Assembly (NCBI GenBank): GCA_030267565.1 | Contig: BRXU01000015.1 | Span: forward strand, 1,115,001-1,179,000 | DNA: 64,000 bases | Reading direction: 5' to 3' | DNA from: Pleodorina starrii | Lineage: Eukaryota; Chlorophyta; Chlorophyceae; Chlamydomonadales; Volvocaceae | Part shown: positions 45,794-58,566 of the stretch, in pieces | Numbering within the stretch: position 1 is the stretch's first letter | How the letters are laid out: each line of letters begins with the position of its first letter | Position numbers and translations under genes: made by a program | The notes under the pieces: model-generated | Database searches by the model: none | Told to the model about the DNA's origin: nothing | What the model saw: only the letters and a program-made list of their open reading frames with translations

Positions 45794-48700
45794 TCCTAGG
45801 CTCTACCTTCAGCGCGCATAGTGCGATCGTGTCCGAGTCGCTATCTAGCCTGATAGACCGCGACAAGGGCACAGCACTCCTTACGCCCTTTTACGAAAGG
45901 GTGCATGACTCTACAGAATACAACGCAGTCTTAGGAGCTACAAACTACTTTTTGCGAAACGTATAAAAAATGCCCGGGTGCACTTTAGTCTGCTTTTGGT
46001 TGAAGCTGAACCGAGCGCGGAGACTGTATGATAATCGTCCTGTGATAATCCTTTTTGAAATCTGCATTGCAGCACGTAGCATGAATTGGCGGCCAGCCGC
46101 TTTAACGGGTTACGGCATCGGCCTTTTTTGGGCTAGTGACGTCCATTGTAGGTAGGCTTGGTACGTCACACGGACAGCATCCTCCGTACAGGGATTCATA
46201 GTGGCAAGTGTGCAAATCCTGGGACTAATTCGTCTGGAAGGCATCTGCAAGTGCAAGAGAGGACTGCACCGGACCCTACCGGACTTACCGCCACCCGCCA
46301 CCACAAAGGTGATCGATTTGAAAATGCCCGCCACCTGGTGTTGCGTTGCGATCGCCCGCGTGGCCGCATGCCAATAATGCGAAAATAAAATAATCATGCA
46401 GGCGATTTTTTAACTTGCAACTTTGCGCTCAAGTCATCTCCGGTACCGGCATGCCTCATGACAAACTGCCGTGAATCGAGGGTACCCTCCGGTTTGTGGC
46501 GATGCGCCTGCGCGCGAAGCCCTTTCGCATGCAGTTGCGAAATGCCCACTGTGTCAAGTTGACTTCATGGGCGTGGCGAGGTTACGGCCAGCGCAGACGG
46601 GAAAAAAGCTGCTCGCGACCGCTGCGCCCGCAAACAATTATGAACGCGCGCCCGCCGCGACGACCGCCACAGGTCCGCTGCGAAGCTGCAGACTGGGCCA
46701 CCATGACCGACCCGATCCCATGGTTTGTAGCTTGTAAGCAGGGGGAGGCAGAAATACCTGTAATGTCGCATTAATGCATCAATGTAAAAGGGACATGTAA
46801 GTGTTGTTCCGCGGCTCCCTTTCAGCAGTTACGTCGATGTGTGCCTTCCCAGGCAGTCCCGGGTGCGCGCGCGCCATCAAGGCACGGCAGTGAAAAGGTG
46901 GCCACACTCCGTGGCTGCGGAAACATAACCACGGCCCGTGTGGAGACGGGCTAAATAAGCAATGCAATGAAAGGGCGCACGGGCAATCGGGCATGCACAC
47001 GTGCCACCAATGTAGTGCTGGCAATCACGCTCGCGCGCTCGCGCACCTCCATCTACGCACACGCTCACTACCCTTGACCTAGCCCTAGTCCCCGCCCCAG
47101 CCTGTTCCAGCCAGGTTGCAGCGTAGAAATCCTCTTGGTGCGTCGCCTACCTGTGCACCCCCTGTCACACTCGCCCGCCTCCGCCTCAAAACCACCGGCT
47201 GCCTTTGTTGCGGCCCAGCCCCGTCACAAACCTGCAATCTGTATCTGGCCATCCGCAACCTACACCTATCCCTCCCGCAACTTGCTAAGCATAACTAAAG
47301 GTTCGATCGATAATGTGGCGACTAGCGAGTGGATAAACCAAATGTTCATGAGTACCCGGGTGAATGAGCTCATGGGGCCCCGCGCCTCGTCCTCCTTGAC
47401 CTGCCAGACACGATGTACGACACAAGCAGCAGCTGTGACAGCACATGAGCGTCCACGCGGCGGCGGCCCCCGCTCGTGCCGCACAACCTGCGCTGCCTTA
47501 TTTGGACTCCCACCGAAAACCCTCCAGTTCAGGGCCCCCGAGGCCCGTCAATAAAATGCCTGATCGCCGCACTAGGCGACTGACTCGCCGGAGCAAGTGC
47601 CGCGCCTCCTTTCCAAAGGGCCACATGCATAAATACCAACACGTCAAATCGTTAAAAAATCCCACACGAGAGTTCATCCAAGCCTTCATCCAAGCAACTC
47701 CGTTCCCGGTCCCAGTTGTAATCGCCCCGGCCGCCACTTCCGCCCGCCCCGCCCCGCCCGCCCGCCCACGCTCAAGCCGCCATCTTCGTCGCCGCCCGTC
47801 GTCCACAGTACCACACACAGCGCTCACCGCTATCACCACTCGCCGCCAGGCGGGCTGCGCGCCGCACCTCTCGGACTCTCTCTCCCTCACGGCTATCACA
47901 CAAAGTAAAGCATCTGCAACGAGGAGCGGGCGGCGGCTGCTTCTAGCGTCACGCGCCGCAACACTGCAACTACCACCTGCTGGCTCGAGTACGACACCTA
48001 CCGCCCCGAAACCACAGGGTGACTGAGGGACCCCACACCTACTCCCACCACTCAAGAGCACCAGCTCCCACCAAGCCGCGCCCGCCCGCCCGTCCCGAGT
48101 CTCCGCGCCCGTCCAGCCGTCCCCCACTCCGCCGCCGACTGCCAACAGCCAACAATCGCCAACCCCCAACTGCCAATAGCCAACATTTGCCAACTCCTAC
48201 CAGCCTCTAGCTGTTCCGCAAGCCGCTGTCCGGCCTTATTACCTCCTCTCCCCCCAAAGGCAGGTTCTCCACTGCGGGGGCTGCATGCACACCGCGTCGT
48301 CTCCGCGCGACAGCCTCTGACCACATGGGGGCTTTTCCGTCAGGCTCGCCAGGGCCCACTGCAACCGCCTGGTCGCCCACCCGACCAAGCATTCACCACC
48401 CGCCCCCGACGTGGCCGCGGTCCCCTTCCTCTCCACCCCCCATTGGCCAACTGCAGGCGGTAATCCATCCGCACGCAGGCGCGAGGGTACGTTACCGTGT
48501 GCCGCCGCGGTGGCGTGCGCCCCACGCAACGCCCTGCAGCCCAGGGTACACCGGCGCCTTGGCCGGCGCAAGCCCAGTGTGCGCGAGCACGCAAAGGTTC
48601 GGGCAGGGACACATCCGGGTGACCCAGGCGCGCGCCGTGCGTCTGGGGCCGGGCCCTGGACACGGCGGCGCGCCGCAGCCCCCCACATCCGCGCCACCTC

Positions 48701-48800
48701 CACTACGTGTCATCATTCTCGGTCAGGAGTGCTGCTCTCGCTCCTGCCCCGACCGCACATCTTCATGTTCTTGTTGGTCCTGCTCTTCCTGCGGTAACTC
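45794..48800. other. Intergenic; promoter of metalloprotease and 3' UTR of EF-hand gene
   Basis: No convincing gene. On the + strand a TATA-like TATAAAAAA at 45962-45970 and three TGTAA at 46759, 46783 and 46796 hint at a possible short transcript, but the frames between (45970-46155, 46158-46388, 46496-46774) show no domain. The right part is probably the 3' UTR of the minus-strand EF-hand gene. Confidence 0.4.
45885..45904. repeat. Hairpin-forming inverted repeat upstream of the metalloprotease
   Basis: CCCTTTTACGAAAGGG gives a 6-bp perfect stem with a 4-base loop about 95 bp upstream of the metalloprotease start codon. Whether it matters for transcription is unknown. Confidence 0.5.
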
Positions 48801-51800
48801 TTAGTGCTGCTGCCGTTGCCATTGCTGCTGCGGCCCTTCCTGCGGCTTATGTTGCTGCTGATGTTCCCGCCGATAGTCTTGCCGATAGTCCGGCGGTGAT
48901 TCCCGGAGCACCGGCTCCGAGGCCTCCCTCCTGAGGCCCGAGCCCAGGTAAGGCTGCTGTGGCGGGGGGCCGTAACTGCCGCCCAGGTGCGCCGCCGCCG
49001 CCTGCTGCACGCCCGCCTGCCAGCCCGGCTGTCGCTGCGGCGCCCTGTCCAACGCGGCCCCGTCGCCGCCTGCACCAGCTCCGGCGCTCGAACCCACGCG
49101 CGCATGCGGGCCGGTGGCCTGCGAATGCCCATGCGCGGCCGAGTGTAACGCGCCCCGGGCAGAGCCCTGAGCCCCCGCCGCCCCCGTCGCTGCCGCCAAC
49201 GCCGCAGAGGAGGCGGCGGCTTCCCGGGCTGACGACGGCGCTGCGCCGCTCCCGGCGCCGCCGGTGCTGGGCGCCGCAGATTCCGGCCCCGGCCGTGCCT
49301 GCTGCAGCTGCTGCTGCTGCTGCAGCGGCTGAGGACACTGAAATATACCCGGACCGGAGGGACTGTAGGGGCCCCAGTCCCCTGGCCGCTGCTGCGGCTG
49401 CTGCTGCACCACCGGCGATGGCTGCGGCTGCGTCCGAGGCGATGGCGGCTGCTGGTGGCCATACTGCGGGGCGCCGTGCGGCAGGCCAGAGCAGCTCAGC
49501 CTGTGAGGCTGCGGGAATGGCAGCTGCTGCTGCTGCTGGTCAGGCTCGTGTGGGGACTGAAGCCCGCTGCGCGGGTGCTGCGCCGTCGGGTGATGGGGGT
49601 AGAGCGGCAACTGCGGCAGGCCCTGCTGGCTCAGCCGGTGGGGCGGTTGCGGTGGCTGCTGCGGCGGCGCCAGCGGCGAAAGGTGGTGCGTGGGGCTGGG
49701 CTGCTGCCGCTGCATGTGGCATGGCGCCACCGGCGGCGAATCGCGGGCCGAGGAGACCGCCAGCCGGCTGCTGCCGCCCACGCTGCCGCTGCGATTCAGG
49801 CCGCGCGCGCCGGCGGCGCCGCCCATGCGCGATGACACGCTCACGGCGGTGGGCACCGACGGCGCCGGCCGCAGCGGCGGCGGCAGCCAGACCGGCGGTG
49901 CCGCGGCCGCGGGCTCGGGCGGCGGAATGCCGGGCGAGCTGAGGTACTGGGGCTGCTGGTGTTGCTGGTGCGTCAGGAGCCAGGGCGACGACCCCGGGGC
50001 CGAGGAGCGGCCCTGAGGTGAGCCCGGCCGCCAACATGGCGGCTGCAGGGCGGCCACGTGCGCTGCCCGGGGGGAGCTGGCGGAGGGACGGCCGGTGCCG
50101 AGGGAGGCGTCGGAGGGCGAGGCGGCGCTGACGCCGCCCGGGGCCATTGGCCCGGCCTCGGGGGTGCCCAGGGCGGCGGGGCCCGCCGCCGCCGCCACGG
50201 CGGCGGCGGTATCCGAACCCGAATCAGTTATGAGCGCGGGTGGCGGTGAGGTGAGGCCGCCGCCGGCAATCACGGTTCTCGCAGCGGCGGCGACGGGCGA
50301 GGTGAAGGGCGAGGCCAGGTACGAGGGGCCCGGCGACAAGACGGACGACGTGCCGGCGCTGGGCCCCGGGCTGGCCTCAATATCGGCCGGACTCGTGGGC
50401 TTGGAGCTCCCAAAGGAGTCGGACCCCGGCACCTGAACACTCAGCCGCCAGGGCGGCACTCTGCCGGAGCCCGCGGCAACAGCAGCAGCAGCAGGTGGCA
50501 GCGGTGGGGGCAGCCAAGGCGGCTGGTCGCCGTGTGCTGCGTCCCCGACATCAGCGCCGCCGCTGGACGTCCCGGCGCCGCCGCTGGAGAACCCACCGGC
50601 ACCCCTGCCGCCAGCCCGGCTCTGCCCAAGGCTCCTGGCGCGGCGCAGCCAGCCCATAGCGGCCCGGGCACCCGCGGCGAAACCCCACGAGGAGCTAGTG
50701 GGAGCCGGCGCCGGCGCAGCCGCCGCGCCGTGCGGTGATATGCGTGCGTCGTCGCTTCCGGCCTGCGCCGCCGGTGGTCGTGACAAGGACAGCTGCGCTT
50801 TTGAAGGCGAGCGCCGAGCGCCGGGCTCGGTGGTTCCGCTTCGGGGATCGGCCTCGGGGTCCCGCGCCGCCCCCGCCGTCCCGTGCCCCAGGCTCCGCTC
50901 CCGGCCAAACATAGCGGTCATAAGGCCCCCAATGCGGTGGCTCAACCGGCCTTCGCCGCCACTACCAAATCGCAGCGGCCACGGCGGCGGCGCGGTACCG
51001 CCGCCGCCGCTTCCGTTACCGCGGACGATGGCGCCGGCGCTGGACCTGCCATCAGTCACACCGCCGCCGGCACCGTCGCCGGCGGTTGTGGCGGCGGCGC
51101 CACCGCCCGCCGCAAGGTCCGCCTGCAGCGGCAGCCGTTCGGGAAAGGACGTCAGGCGCCCGAAGCGGGTCGGCGCGGATGTCCGGCCGCCGTGGTGATC
51201 CCAGCGCTGCCCCGCCGGCCCCAACGCCGGCCCCGCTGCCGCTGCCGCGTCCATGCCGCCATAGCCCGAATTGCCCTCCTCAGGCGCCTCCTGAATCACA
51301 CTGGCCTTCTGCCAGGAGGGTACCGGGCTGCGCAAGCCGGAGCCGGCCGAACGGCCGCTGTATCCCGAGTGCACGCCGCCCCGCTCCGACACCGCAGAGC
51401 CGCCGCCGGCTGCCGCGGCGCCGGCAGCGGCGAAGGCTGCGCTGGCGCTCCCGGGCGTTGCGGAGAAGGGCGAGGCAGAGCCGCTGAGGGGCTCATCTGG
51501 GTCGCACCCGCCGGCTGGGATCGCCAGCGGCACCAGGCCCACCGACAGCCCCGTCGGCGGCGCCGCCGACGCCGCAGCCGCCGCCGTCGACGGCATCGAG
51601 CGGCTTCGCATCTGGCAAAAGACGGGCGGCTGCACCTGCTGCTGGCTGGGGCTGCGGTGGGGATATGGATGCGGGCTCTGCTGCTGCAGGGGCGGCGTCC
51701 GGCCGCCACCGCCATGATTCCCAACTCCGCAGCCACCGCTCGCCGCAGCAGCAGCGCCGCCAGGCGCCCAGCCGGGGCGCTGGTGTTGGTGCTGAGGCCC

Positions 51801-53910
51801 CGGGCCCGCCCTTGCCCCCGGCGCTTGCCCGCCATCCTGAGAGCCCGGCTCCTGTGCGCCCGCCCCGTCGCCAAACGAGCCCCCGCGACTCAGCGCCACG
51901 GGCGCTGTTGCCGCCACCGCCCCCTGCGGCATATCCTCCGGGAACATGAACGCCGGGAGCTGGCCTGTCGACGACACCAGCCGCAGCGCCGACACACTGG
52001 ACCTCTCCACGATGAAGTGGGTCGCACCGCCGCCGGGCGCCGCCGGCGGCGGCGGCGGCGCGCCGCCGAAATGCGAGTACATGCCCGTCCGGGCGCTCGA
52101 CACGGAGCGCACCCCCTCCGACGCCTCCGGTTGCAGCAGGTTCGCCGCCGCCAGCGCCGCCGCGCTGCTGACGCTGCCCACACGCAGGGCCGCCGCGCCG
52201 CCGCCTGTGACACCCATGCTGGCCAGCTGACCCGCCAGCGCGGCGATGGTGCTGCTGTTCACGCTGGAGCGGCGCTTCCGCCTGCCGCGAGTCAGCTTGG
52301 CGAGGAAGGAGTTGCGGAGGCCGCCCTGGTGGCTGCTGACGCTCTCCATGTCGTCTCCCAGGCCACCGCCGCCGCCAAACATGAACCCCCCGGCGGCGCC
52401 GCGGTTGCTGAGCGCGTGCGTCGCCATCGCCAGCAACTGGCTGTTTGTGAGCCGCGCGCCCGCGCCTGCAGCCTCCGCGTCCGTGCCCCCGCCTGCCGCG
52501 CCGCTGCCGCCGGCGCCGTCGGCGGCGGCGCCGCCGGCACCCGGCTCGCCATCCTCGCCGGCGCTGCGGCGCTGGCTGGCGCAGGCGCCAGCGCTTCCGC
52601 CGCCGCCGCCACCGCGGCGGAGGCTCTTGGCGGCGGCGGCGGCGCCGCTGGTGTTCGCCGCCGCCAGGAGGTTCCCCAGCGCCCCGGCTTGGCCCATGAA
52701 GAGCTCGTCGTCCATTTTTTCGAGGTATGCTGTGAACTCTTTAATGTCCAGACGGCCGTTGCCGTCCTTGTCGGCACCCTTGAAGATGATCTCCAGGTAT
52801 TTCTTGTCCTCGTCCGTGAGCCGCTCGCCAACGTACTGCAAGAGCGTTGGTTGCCGTGTGGCGGAAAGCGTCAACATCGCGACCCACATTGGGAGTGCAC
52901 AAGTTCGGTGTACGGTTGACAAGTTGGGGCGGGGAATCGTGGAGGCGTGGGAAGGCGGATGGACGCGCCTCAGGCCATGCTGCCCCGGGCTGTCAACGGC
53001 CGTGACGTGGCAAACGGACACCCCTGCCGAGGCCCCTGCCTTCGTTGGTGCGGGAGACCGCCAGCCACGCACAGTCAGTCAGTGCTTGCCGAGCGCTTAC
53101 CTGAAAGCTCCGCTCCACGGCCGTGAGTGTAAGGACACGGTCGTCGTCCTCCCCTTCCTGAATCGCAAGCTGATTGAAGACCGACAGCAGCTCCTTTTCG
53201 TCGGTGGCAGTGAGGAATTTCGTAAGAAACTCCGGAAAGTCAACAACGGAATCGCCATTGCTATCCAGCTCGTACATGACCGCGTCCAGCTCCTGAGGCG
53301 TGGGGCTGCCGCCCATCGCCTCCATGACGAAGAACAGGTCATCTTTTGTAAAGTAACCTTTATCTTCGGTGTCGAACAACTGAAACACTTCCTTCAGAAG
53401 CTCAACCTAACGGCAGGAACGAAGGGCCAGCGCACCAACCGCACAACTTCTGTCCTCCTGTGTTTCGTATTGGACACTCTGGATGCGGAGCCACGATGGA
53501 CATTGATGCACAAACTGCCGCAGCGTTCCAACCAGCCCAGGAAAAGAGTGTACTCGACTAGTATACAGTCTACCCTCGTTCGCGATAATGTCCGTTCGAA
53601 CACCCGGCCGATCAGCAACCCGGTAGCCATGAAATTCTCAACCATACATAAACACATGCGTAAATCATTGCTAAAGAAGCTGCGAAACTTTGCCTGCGGT
53701 CGCGGTCGCGCGGTCCCACCGGCAGCCACAGCGTGGACCCTTCTCACGAGGAATTCTTACCTGTTGTATCGTAAGATGTGGCCAATGAGACCGAAGCTGC
53801 TCCCTTGTCCATCCTCGCCGAGACCACGGCTTTGTTTCTATTGCAGCCCGGGAACCTCCCTCTAGCGGAACTGCTAACCGTGAGATCTGAAGAGCTCGAC
53901 GCAAAGACAT
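48801..53910 (-). CDS. EF-hand protein with ~1,300-residue low-complexity tail
   Basis: Exons 53910-53761, 53406-53101 and 52835-48801 join in phase to 1,496 residues. The N-terminal ~190 residues are calmodulin-like. EF loop 1 DTEDKGYFTKDD (62-73) is non-canonical at positions 3, 5 and 12. Loop 2 DSNGDSVVDFPE (98-109) and loop 3 DKDGNGRLDIKE (174-185) look competent for Ca2+; a degenerate hand lies between loops 2 and 3. The remainder is Ala/Gly/Ser/Pro/Gln-rich with basic RGRRKRRSS and repeated HQQQ/PPQQ runs, ending at a TAA at 48801. Start ATG at 53910 was chosen because its frame joins VELLKEVFQLFD without a break. The partner and function are unknown; a Ca2+-regulated scaffold is only a guess. 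Introns inside the huge last exon cannot be excluded. Confidence 0.7.
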
Positions 53911-54252
53911 CACAGTGGGTCATCCATCGGGGCGCCTCCTCCACGCCCTTGGCGTGTCCAAAGGAGGAACGGGCAGGCTAACACAGCTCTGTCATGTCAT
54001 GAACAATTTGTGTGTTTGGTATATGTGTATAGGTAATTGAATTGGTCGTGTGCGCATGTGAAAATGAACATGTTGAAAGTGAACATGTATATTGAATCAG
54101 AAGTACGAAACGTGACTGTGTCCACTAGAAGGAAGGGAAGGGGAAATCGATGCCCGTCTATACCCGTCCATATGCACGTAGCGTCGTTAAGTATACTATT
54201 GCGTCAGTAACATTCACATTAGGAAACCCGCGGGGTAGCAACTGTCACCACC
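53911..54252. promoter_or_regulatory. Shared divergent promoter region
   Basis: The 342 bp between the start codons of the minus-strand EF-hand gene and the plus-strand solute-binding protein gene must serve both. It is markedly AT-richer than either gene. No unambiguous TATA box is seen. Confidence 0.55.
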
Positions 54253-57200
54253 ATGTTGAACCAAATGCGGTTACAAAAGCCTCCAAGCTATAGTCGTGCA
54301 CGTAAAGATTATGGTCGTATGTGCAGTTGTCCGCGCCCGGCGCGTGCGACGCCGCGCCGCATCCTGATCATGGCCGCGACTGCCCAGCAGGACGGCGCAG
54401 ACGACGGGCCGTCAACATCCGACTCTCGCAGCGACGGCTGGCCATCCACGGCATGGAGCAGGCGCCATGTCGCTCTTGGCGCCGCGGTCGTGCTGAGTGC
54501 CGCGGCGGGCGCCGACCCGGTGCAAGCTGCCAAGACGGTAGGCCTCCCTCCCCTGCTGCGGTGCATGCGCTCCTGACTCCACGTTTGGGCGCTTAGCTGC
54601 CCGCAAAACACGCCAGACCGCCTGCGCGCCCTTGTGGCAACAAAGCTGGGGTGGGGGGGCTGGGGAAAACGCCCCGGGAACCGTGGGCGTCCCTGCCTTG
54701 CTCTTCTCTGGGCTTGCGAGGCACCGACCGGGCCAACGCCGAGCTCGGGATGAGCGCCCAAAGCGCATCGGAAATTGGCAAAGGGGACGTGGGTTGGAGC
54801 GATTGAAGGCAGGCTTCGGAGTGGCGTGGTGGGCATGGCCGTGCGGCTGCATCCGGCGGTTCGAAACCTGAGTCACGGCATGCCGCATATGGCTGGCCTC
54901 AAGTGGCCGCGCCGTGGGCCGCAACACCCCTCACCGCCACGCCACACCACCAGCAGCACCAGCACCCCGGCGCTCCCCGGCTCAGGCATAACGCCCGCCG
55001 CCGTACTGCCCGATGGCCTCGCTCCGCGTCAATTGACAATTGACGGAGTGCGTCACCTGACACTCCGCCCTACCCACCTGCCCACGTCCTTCCCTTTCCC
55101 CCTGGGCTGGCCCCCGCCTCCTTGCCTCCCCCCCTCCCTCCCTCCCTCCCTCCCACCCTCCCTCCCCCCATCCCTCCCTCCCTCCCTCCCTCCCTCCCTC
55201 CCAGGTAGTGCTGCGCGATGGCAGCGAGGTTCAGGCGTTCGAGCACGGCATGAGCCTGGCCATCGTGGCCCTGCGCGGCTCCGTGCCCGGCCAGTGGGCG
55301 GTGGACTTCCAGACCAGCATCGGGAAGTACTGCGGCTTCTCACTGGACCAGCGCCCGCAGCTGGCAGACATTTTCAAGGCGCGTGCGTCGCCTTGCGGTG
55401 TGTGATATGCTGTGCTGTGCTGCAGCTGTGCTGTGCTGTGCATGGCGTGCGGGGGGATTAGGCGGAGGGGTTTAGGACGGGGAGGGCTGCGAGGGAGCGG
55501 ATGTGTGGGATGGAGCCCCGGGCGGGCGCCAGGGCCAGGTGGACAGCTGCCCTGCTGGGTCATGGCCAAGGGTGAGAGGAGGGCCAAGAGGGCGGAGAGG
55601 GCGTCTGGCCGCTTTCCCCGGACTGCACCAGGACATGGAGGCACGCGCCCACGCGCGCTTCCGGCTGTCACCTCTTTCCTCCCTCCCCTCCCCTCCCCCT
55701 TGTTGGCCTCCCGCAGGAGCTGTCCGACACCAGCGGCACCAACAAGCGCAGCGCCGGAGTGGCTGACGTGGTGACGCTGGGGGACAGCTGGCTGGGTGCC
55801 GCCATCGGGCGGGGACTGGTGCAGCCCATACCGGGTGCCACCTCCAGTCGCTGGTACCGCAGCCTGCTGCCGCCCCGGCTGAGGCAGCTGGTGCACCGCA
55901 ACGCGGCGGGAATGCCGGACCCCAACGGACCCGTGTACGGCGCGCCGTACAGGTGCGCACACCACGCGCGCGCGGGCGCGCGGGCGGGCGGGCGTTCATG
56001 GGCAGGCAGGGCCGGTGCGGTGCGGTGCGGTGACGCAGGGGAGCGCTCATCGCCATATCGCCCACCTCTCTGGGAACTTCCGACGGGACGTCACATTTCC
56101 AGCATTTCCAGCACCGCAGCTCACACGTCTCAACAGCCGCCGCCCGTCTTCGGATGTGGAGCTGCCCTTTGTGTGTGCGGAATGGGGGCGGCTCTGCTCT
56201 GCTCTGCTCGGTGTGTATATGTGTGTGTGTGCTGGTTGGTGCTGTGACCCGGCCAAAGGCGCTGCCCCTCCCTCGCCCCCCTGCCGCCCGCTACCGTACC
56301 TCCGCAGGTGGGGCTGCACCCTCATCGCCTACCGCCGCGACCGGCTGCTGCGCCGCGGCGGCAGTCCCGTCTTGGACTGGTCGGACCTGCTGCAGCCGGC
56401 GCTGGAGGGCCGGGTGGCGATGCTGGAGTCACCGCGGGAGCTGTTGGCGGCGGCGGTGCGCAGCTTCGCAGGCGACGGAGGCGGCAGGCGGGTGTCCGTG
56501 AACGCGAGCGCGGGGGAGCTGGCGGCGGCGGGGATCAGCGAGCGGGTGCTGCAGGTGGGGAGGTGGGGTAAAAAATGATACCGCAGGTGGGGTCGGGGCG
56601 GCCGGTGGGGGTGAAAGTTACGGACCGCAGCTGTGTAGCGGAGGGGGCGTGGTGGCGGGGGCGAGCAGGCGGGTGAAGGGAAGCTGCAACGGCAGCGGTG
56701 TGATTGGGCGGGAGGGGGGGAGGCGGGGTGGAACGGGTAGTTGAAGCGTGTTGGACGTCCGTTGCTGTGTTGCGGTGTGTGTGATGGGTGTCGTGTCGTG
56801 CGCGGTGGTGTCATGGCGTCAGGCTGTCTGTCGCCCCGCCCCCTCTTTCCGCCCCCTCCCCTTCCTCTGCAGGAGCGTGTTGACGCCTTGCGGCGGCAGG
56901 TCCGGCTGTTCAGCAGTCACGACCACGTGCGGGCTCTCCAGGCGGGTGACGTGTGGGCGGTGGTGGGCTACTCACAGGACCTGGTGCAGGTGAGGAGGGG
57001 GAGGGGAGGGGAGGAGGAGGGGAGGGGAGGGGTTCGGGACTCCGGGGGCGGGTCGAAGGGACAGGGGGCCTGAGCCCATCTCATACACACACACAGAACA
57101 GGGGTTCTGAGCAGCAGCCCTGGGCGGCAGCAGCAGCGTCTTGGGCAGCAGCCGCGACCGGTGGGGGGTCGGAGGGCAGGGGAGTGGCAAACGAGGGGAG

Positions 57201-58566
57201 GAAGCTGGGAGACGGAGGTTGGAGGCTGGCTGGGGCTCTACATGGGTATACGGTATGGTTGGGGTGCGGGACTCCAGACTCGGAAGATACGACCCAACCC
57301 GACACGACCCGCATCTCACTCGTTACCCCCTCCCCGTGCTTGATCCCGGGGTACGCGCTGCAGTTGGCTGAACGGTCGGGCAGCAACATCGAGCTGTTGG
57401 CGCCGCTGTCGGGCACGCAGCTGTGGGCGGACGTGTGGGCGGTGCCCTCGGGAGCGCGGGTGCGCGGGGGGAAGGGCGGCGGGCTGGGGCCGGACTTGGG
57501 ATGGGGTGGGATGGGCTGGAGCGGAGCGGACTGGGCTGTGGCTGTTGCGGGGGGCGGGGCCGCAGCGCCTGGGGATGCAGGGCTGGTGGGTGGGGTTGCA
57601 GTGGAGGTTCCGGGGGCCATTCAGTCAGTGGGCCGCCGCCTGGTAAGCAGGGTGTCGGTTGCGGGCGGGAGTAGCGGGCCGAGTCACGTACCGTATGACC
57701 GGTAACAACGCTGGTAACTGTCTACCCGCCCTCCGTCCTTTTCGATACGCCGGACCCGCTTCCCATGTCGACCCCCCCTGGCCCGCCCCGCCTTCCTGCC
57801 TCGGTCGCCCTGGCTGCACAGGGCGGCCACCTGAAGAGCGGCCCCAGTCCGCTGCTGCCCGTGTGGCTGGAGTTCACGCTCTCGCCGGGGAGAATCACCG
57901 GTGAGGACATGGGGCAGGACAGGACAGGAAGCGGAAGGACAGGAAGCGAAAGGACACCCAGAGGGCTGGCGGGGACAGGACAGGAGAGGGCAGGCGGCTC
58001 TGCCCGTCTCAGCTCCCCCCGCCGTGGCCCGTAAAATCTCTCACTCCCGGCCCCGCCCCGACCCGCCCTGATCCGCCACAGGGCAACCCAGCCTCAAGGG
58101 CGGCGCGCCGTCGGCGCTGCTGCCCCCCAGCCCCGCCCCCACCGACCCGGCGGCGCGGCGCCTCCTCGACTCCATCCACGAGCACCGCAGCCACCTGCTG
58201 GCGGCTCGGGCGGCGGAGGAGGGCCAGGACCCTGTGGCGGCGTCCATGGGCAGCCTGCGGGCGCTGCCGCTGCTGCGGCCCTTCCTCAACGACCCGCGGG
58301 TCGGTGCGGCCTCCTCGGAAGACGCTGGCGGCGCGGCGGCGCCGGCGGCCGCCCACTCGGCGGCGTCTGCGGCGGGTGGCGCCGCCTCCACCTCGTTCCC
58401 GACGGTCCAGCTGCACCACGCCAATGGCTACCTGCCGGCGGCGCCGATGCTGGCGCGCAGCGAGTTCCTGCTGCCGCTGCGCGACGAGGCGACGGCGGAG
58501 ATGTACCGCCGGGTGCTTGGCGGCGGCGGGACGGCGGCGGGGGGCGGCGGCGGCGGCACGCCGTGA
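54253..58566 (+). CDS. PotD-like solute-binding protein, predicted thylakoid lumen
   Basis: Eight exons in phase: 54253-54537, 55205-55378, 55717-55952, 56308-56554, 56873-56989, 57364-57642, 57822-57900, 58082-58566; 633 residues. The N-terminus is a bipartite plastid/lumen signal: a basic, Ser/Arg-rich transit region, then a twin-arginine stretch SRRHVALGAAVVLSAAAG (arginines at 70-71) and a cleavage-like VQA. The mature part reads as a type-II periplasmic binding protein of the spermidine/putrescine (PotD) group: VADVVTLGDSWLGAAIGRGL, GAPYRWGCTLIAYRRD, GDVWAVVGYSQDL and GTQLWADVWAVP. Plants have an equivalent annotated as putrescine-binding-protein-related. The ligand is not known. The exon 2 donor appears to be GC (AAG|GCGCGT). 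The C-terminal tail is Ala/Gly-rich. An earlier or later ATG (54264, 54319) is possible. Confidence 0.85.
55130..55203 (+). repeat. (CCCT)n polypyrimidine tract at a 3' splice site
   Basis: About 70 nt of CCCT repeats run directly into the CAG acceptor of exon 2 of the solute-binding protein gene, probably serving as an exceptionally long polypyrimidine tract. Confidence 0.75.

Noticed and set aside
50883..53865. Long + strand frames (678 and 539 codons)
   Set aside because: Opposite strand of the EF-hand gene, which has real EF-hand motifs; these are GC-driven shadows.
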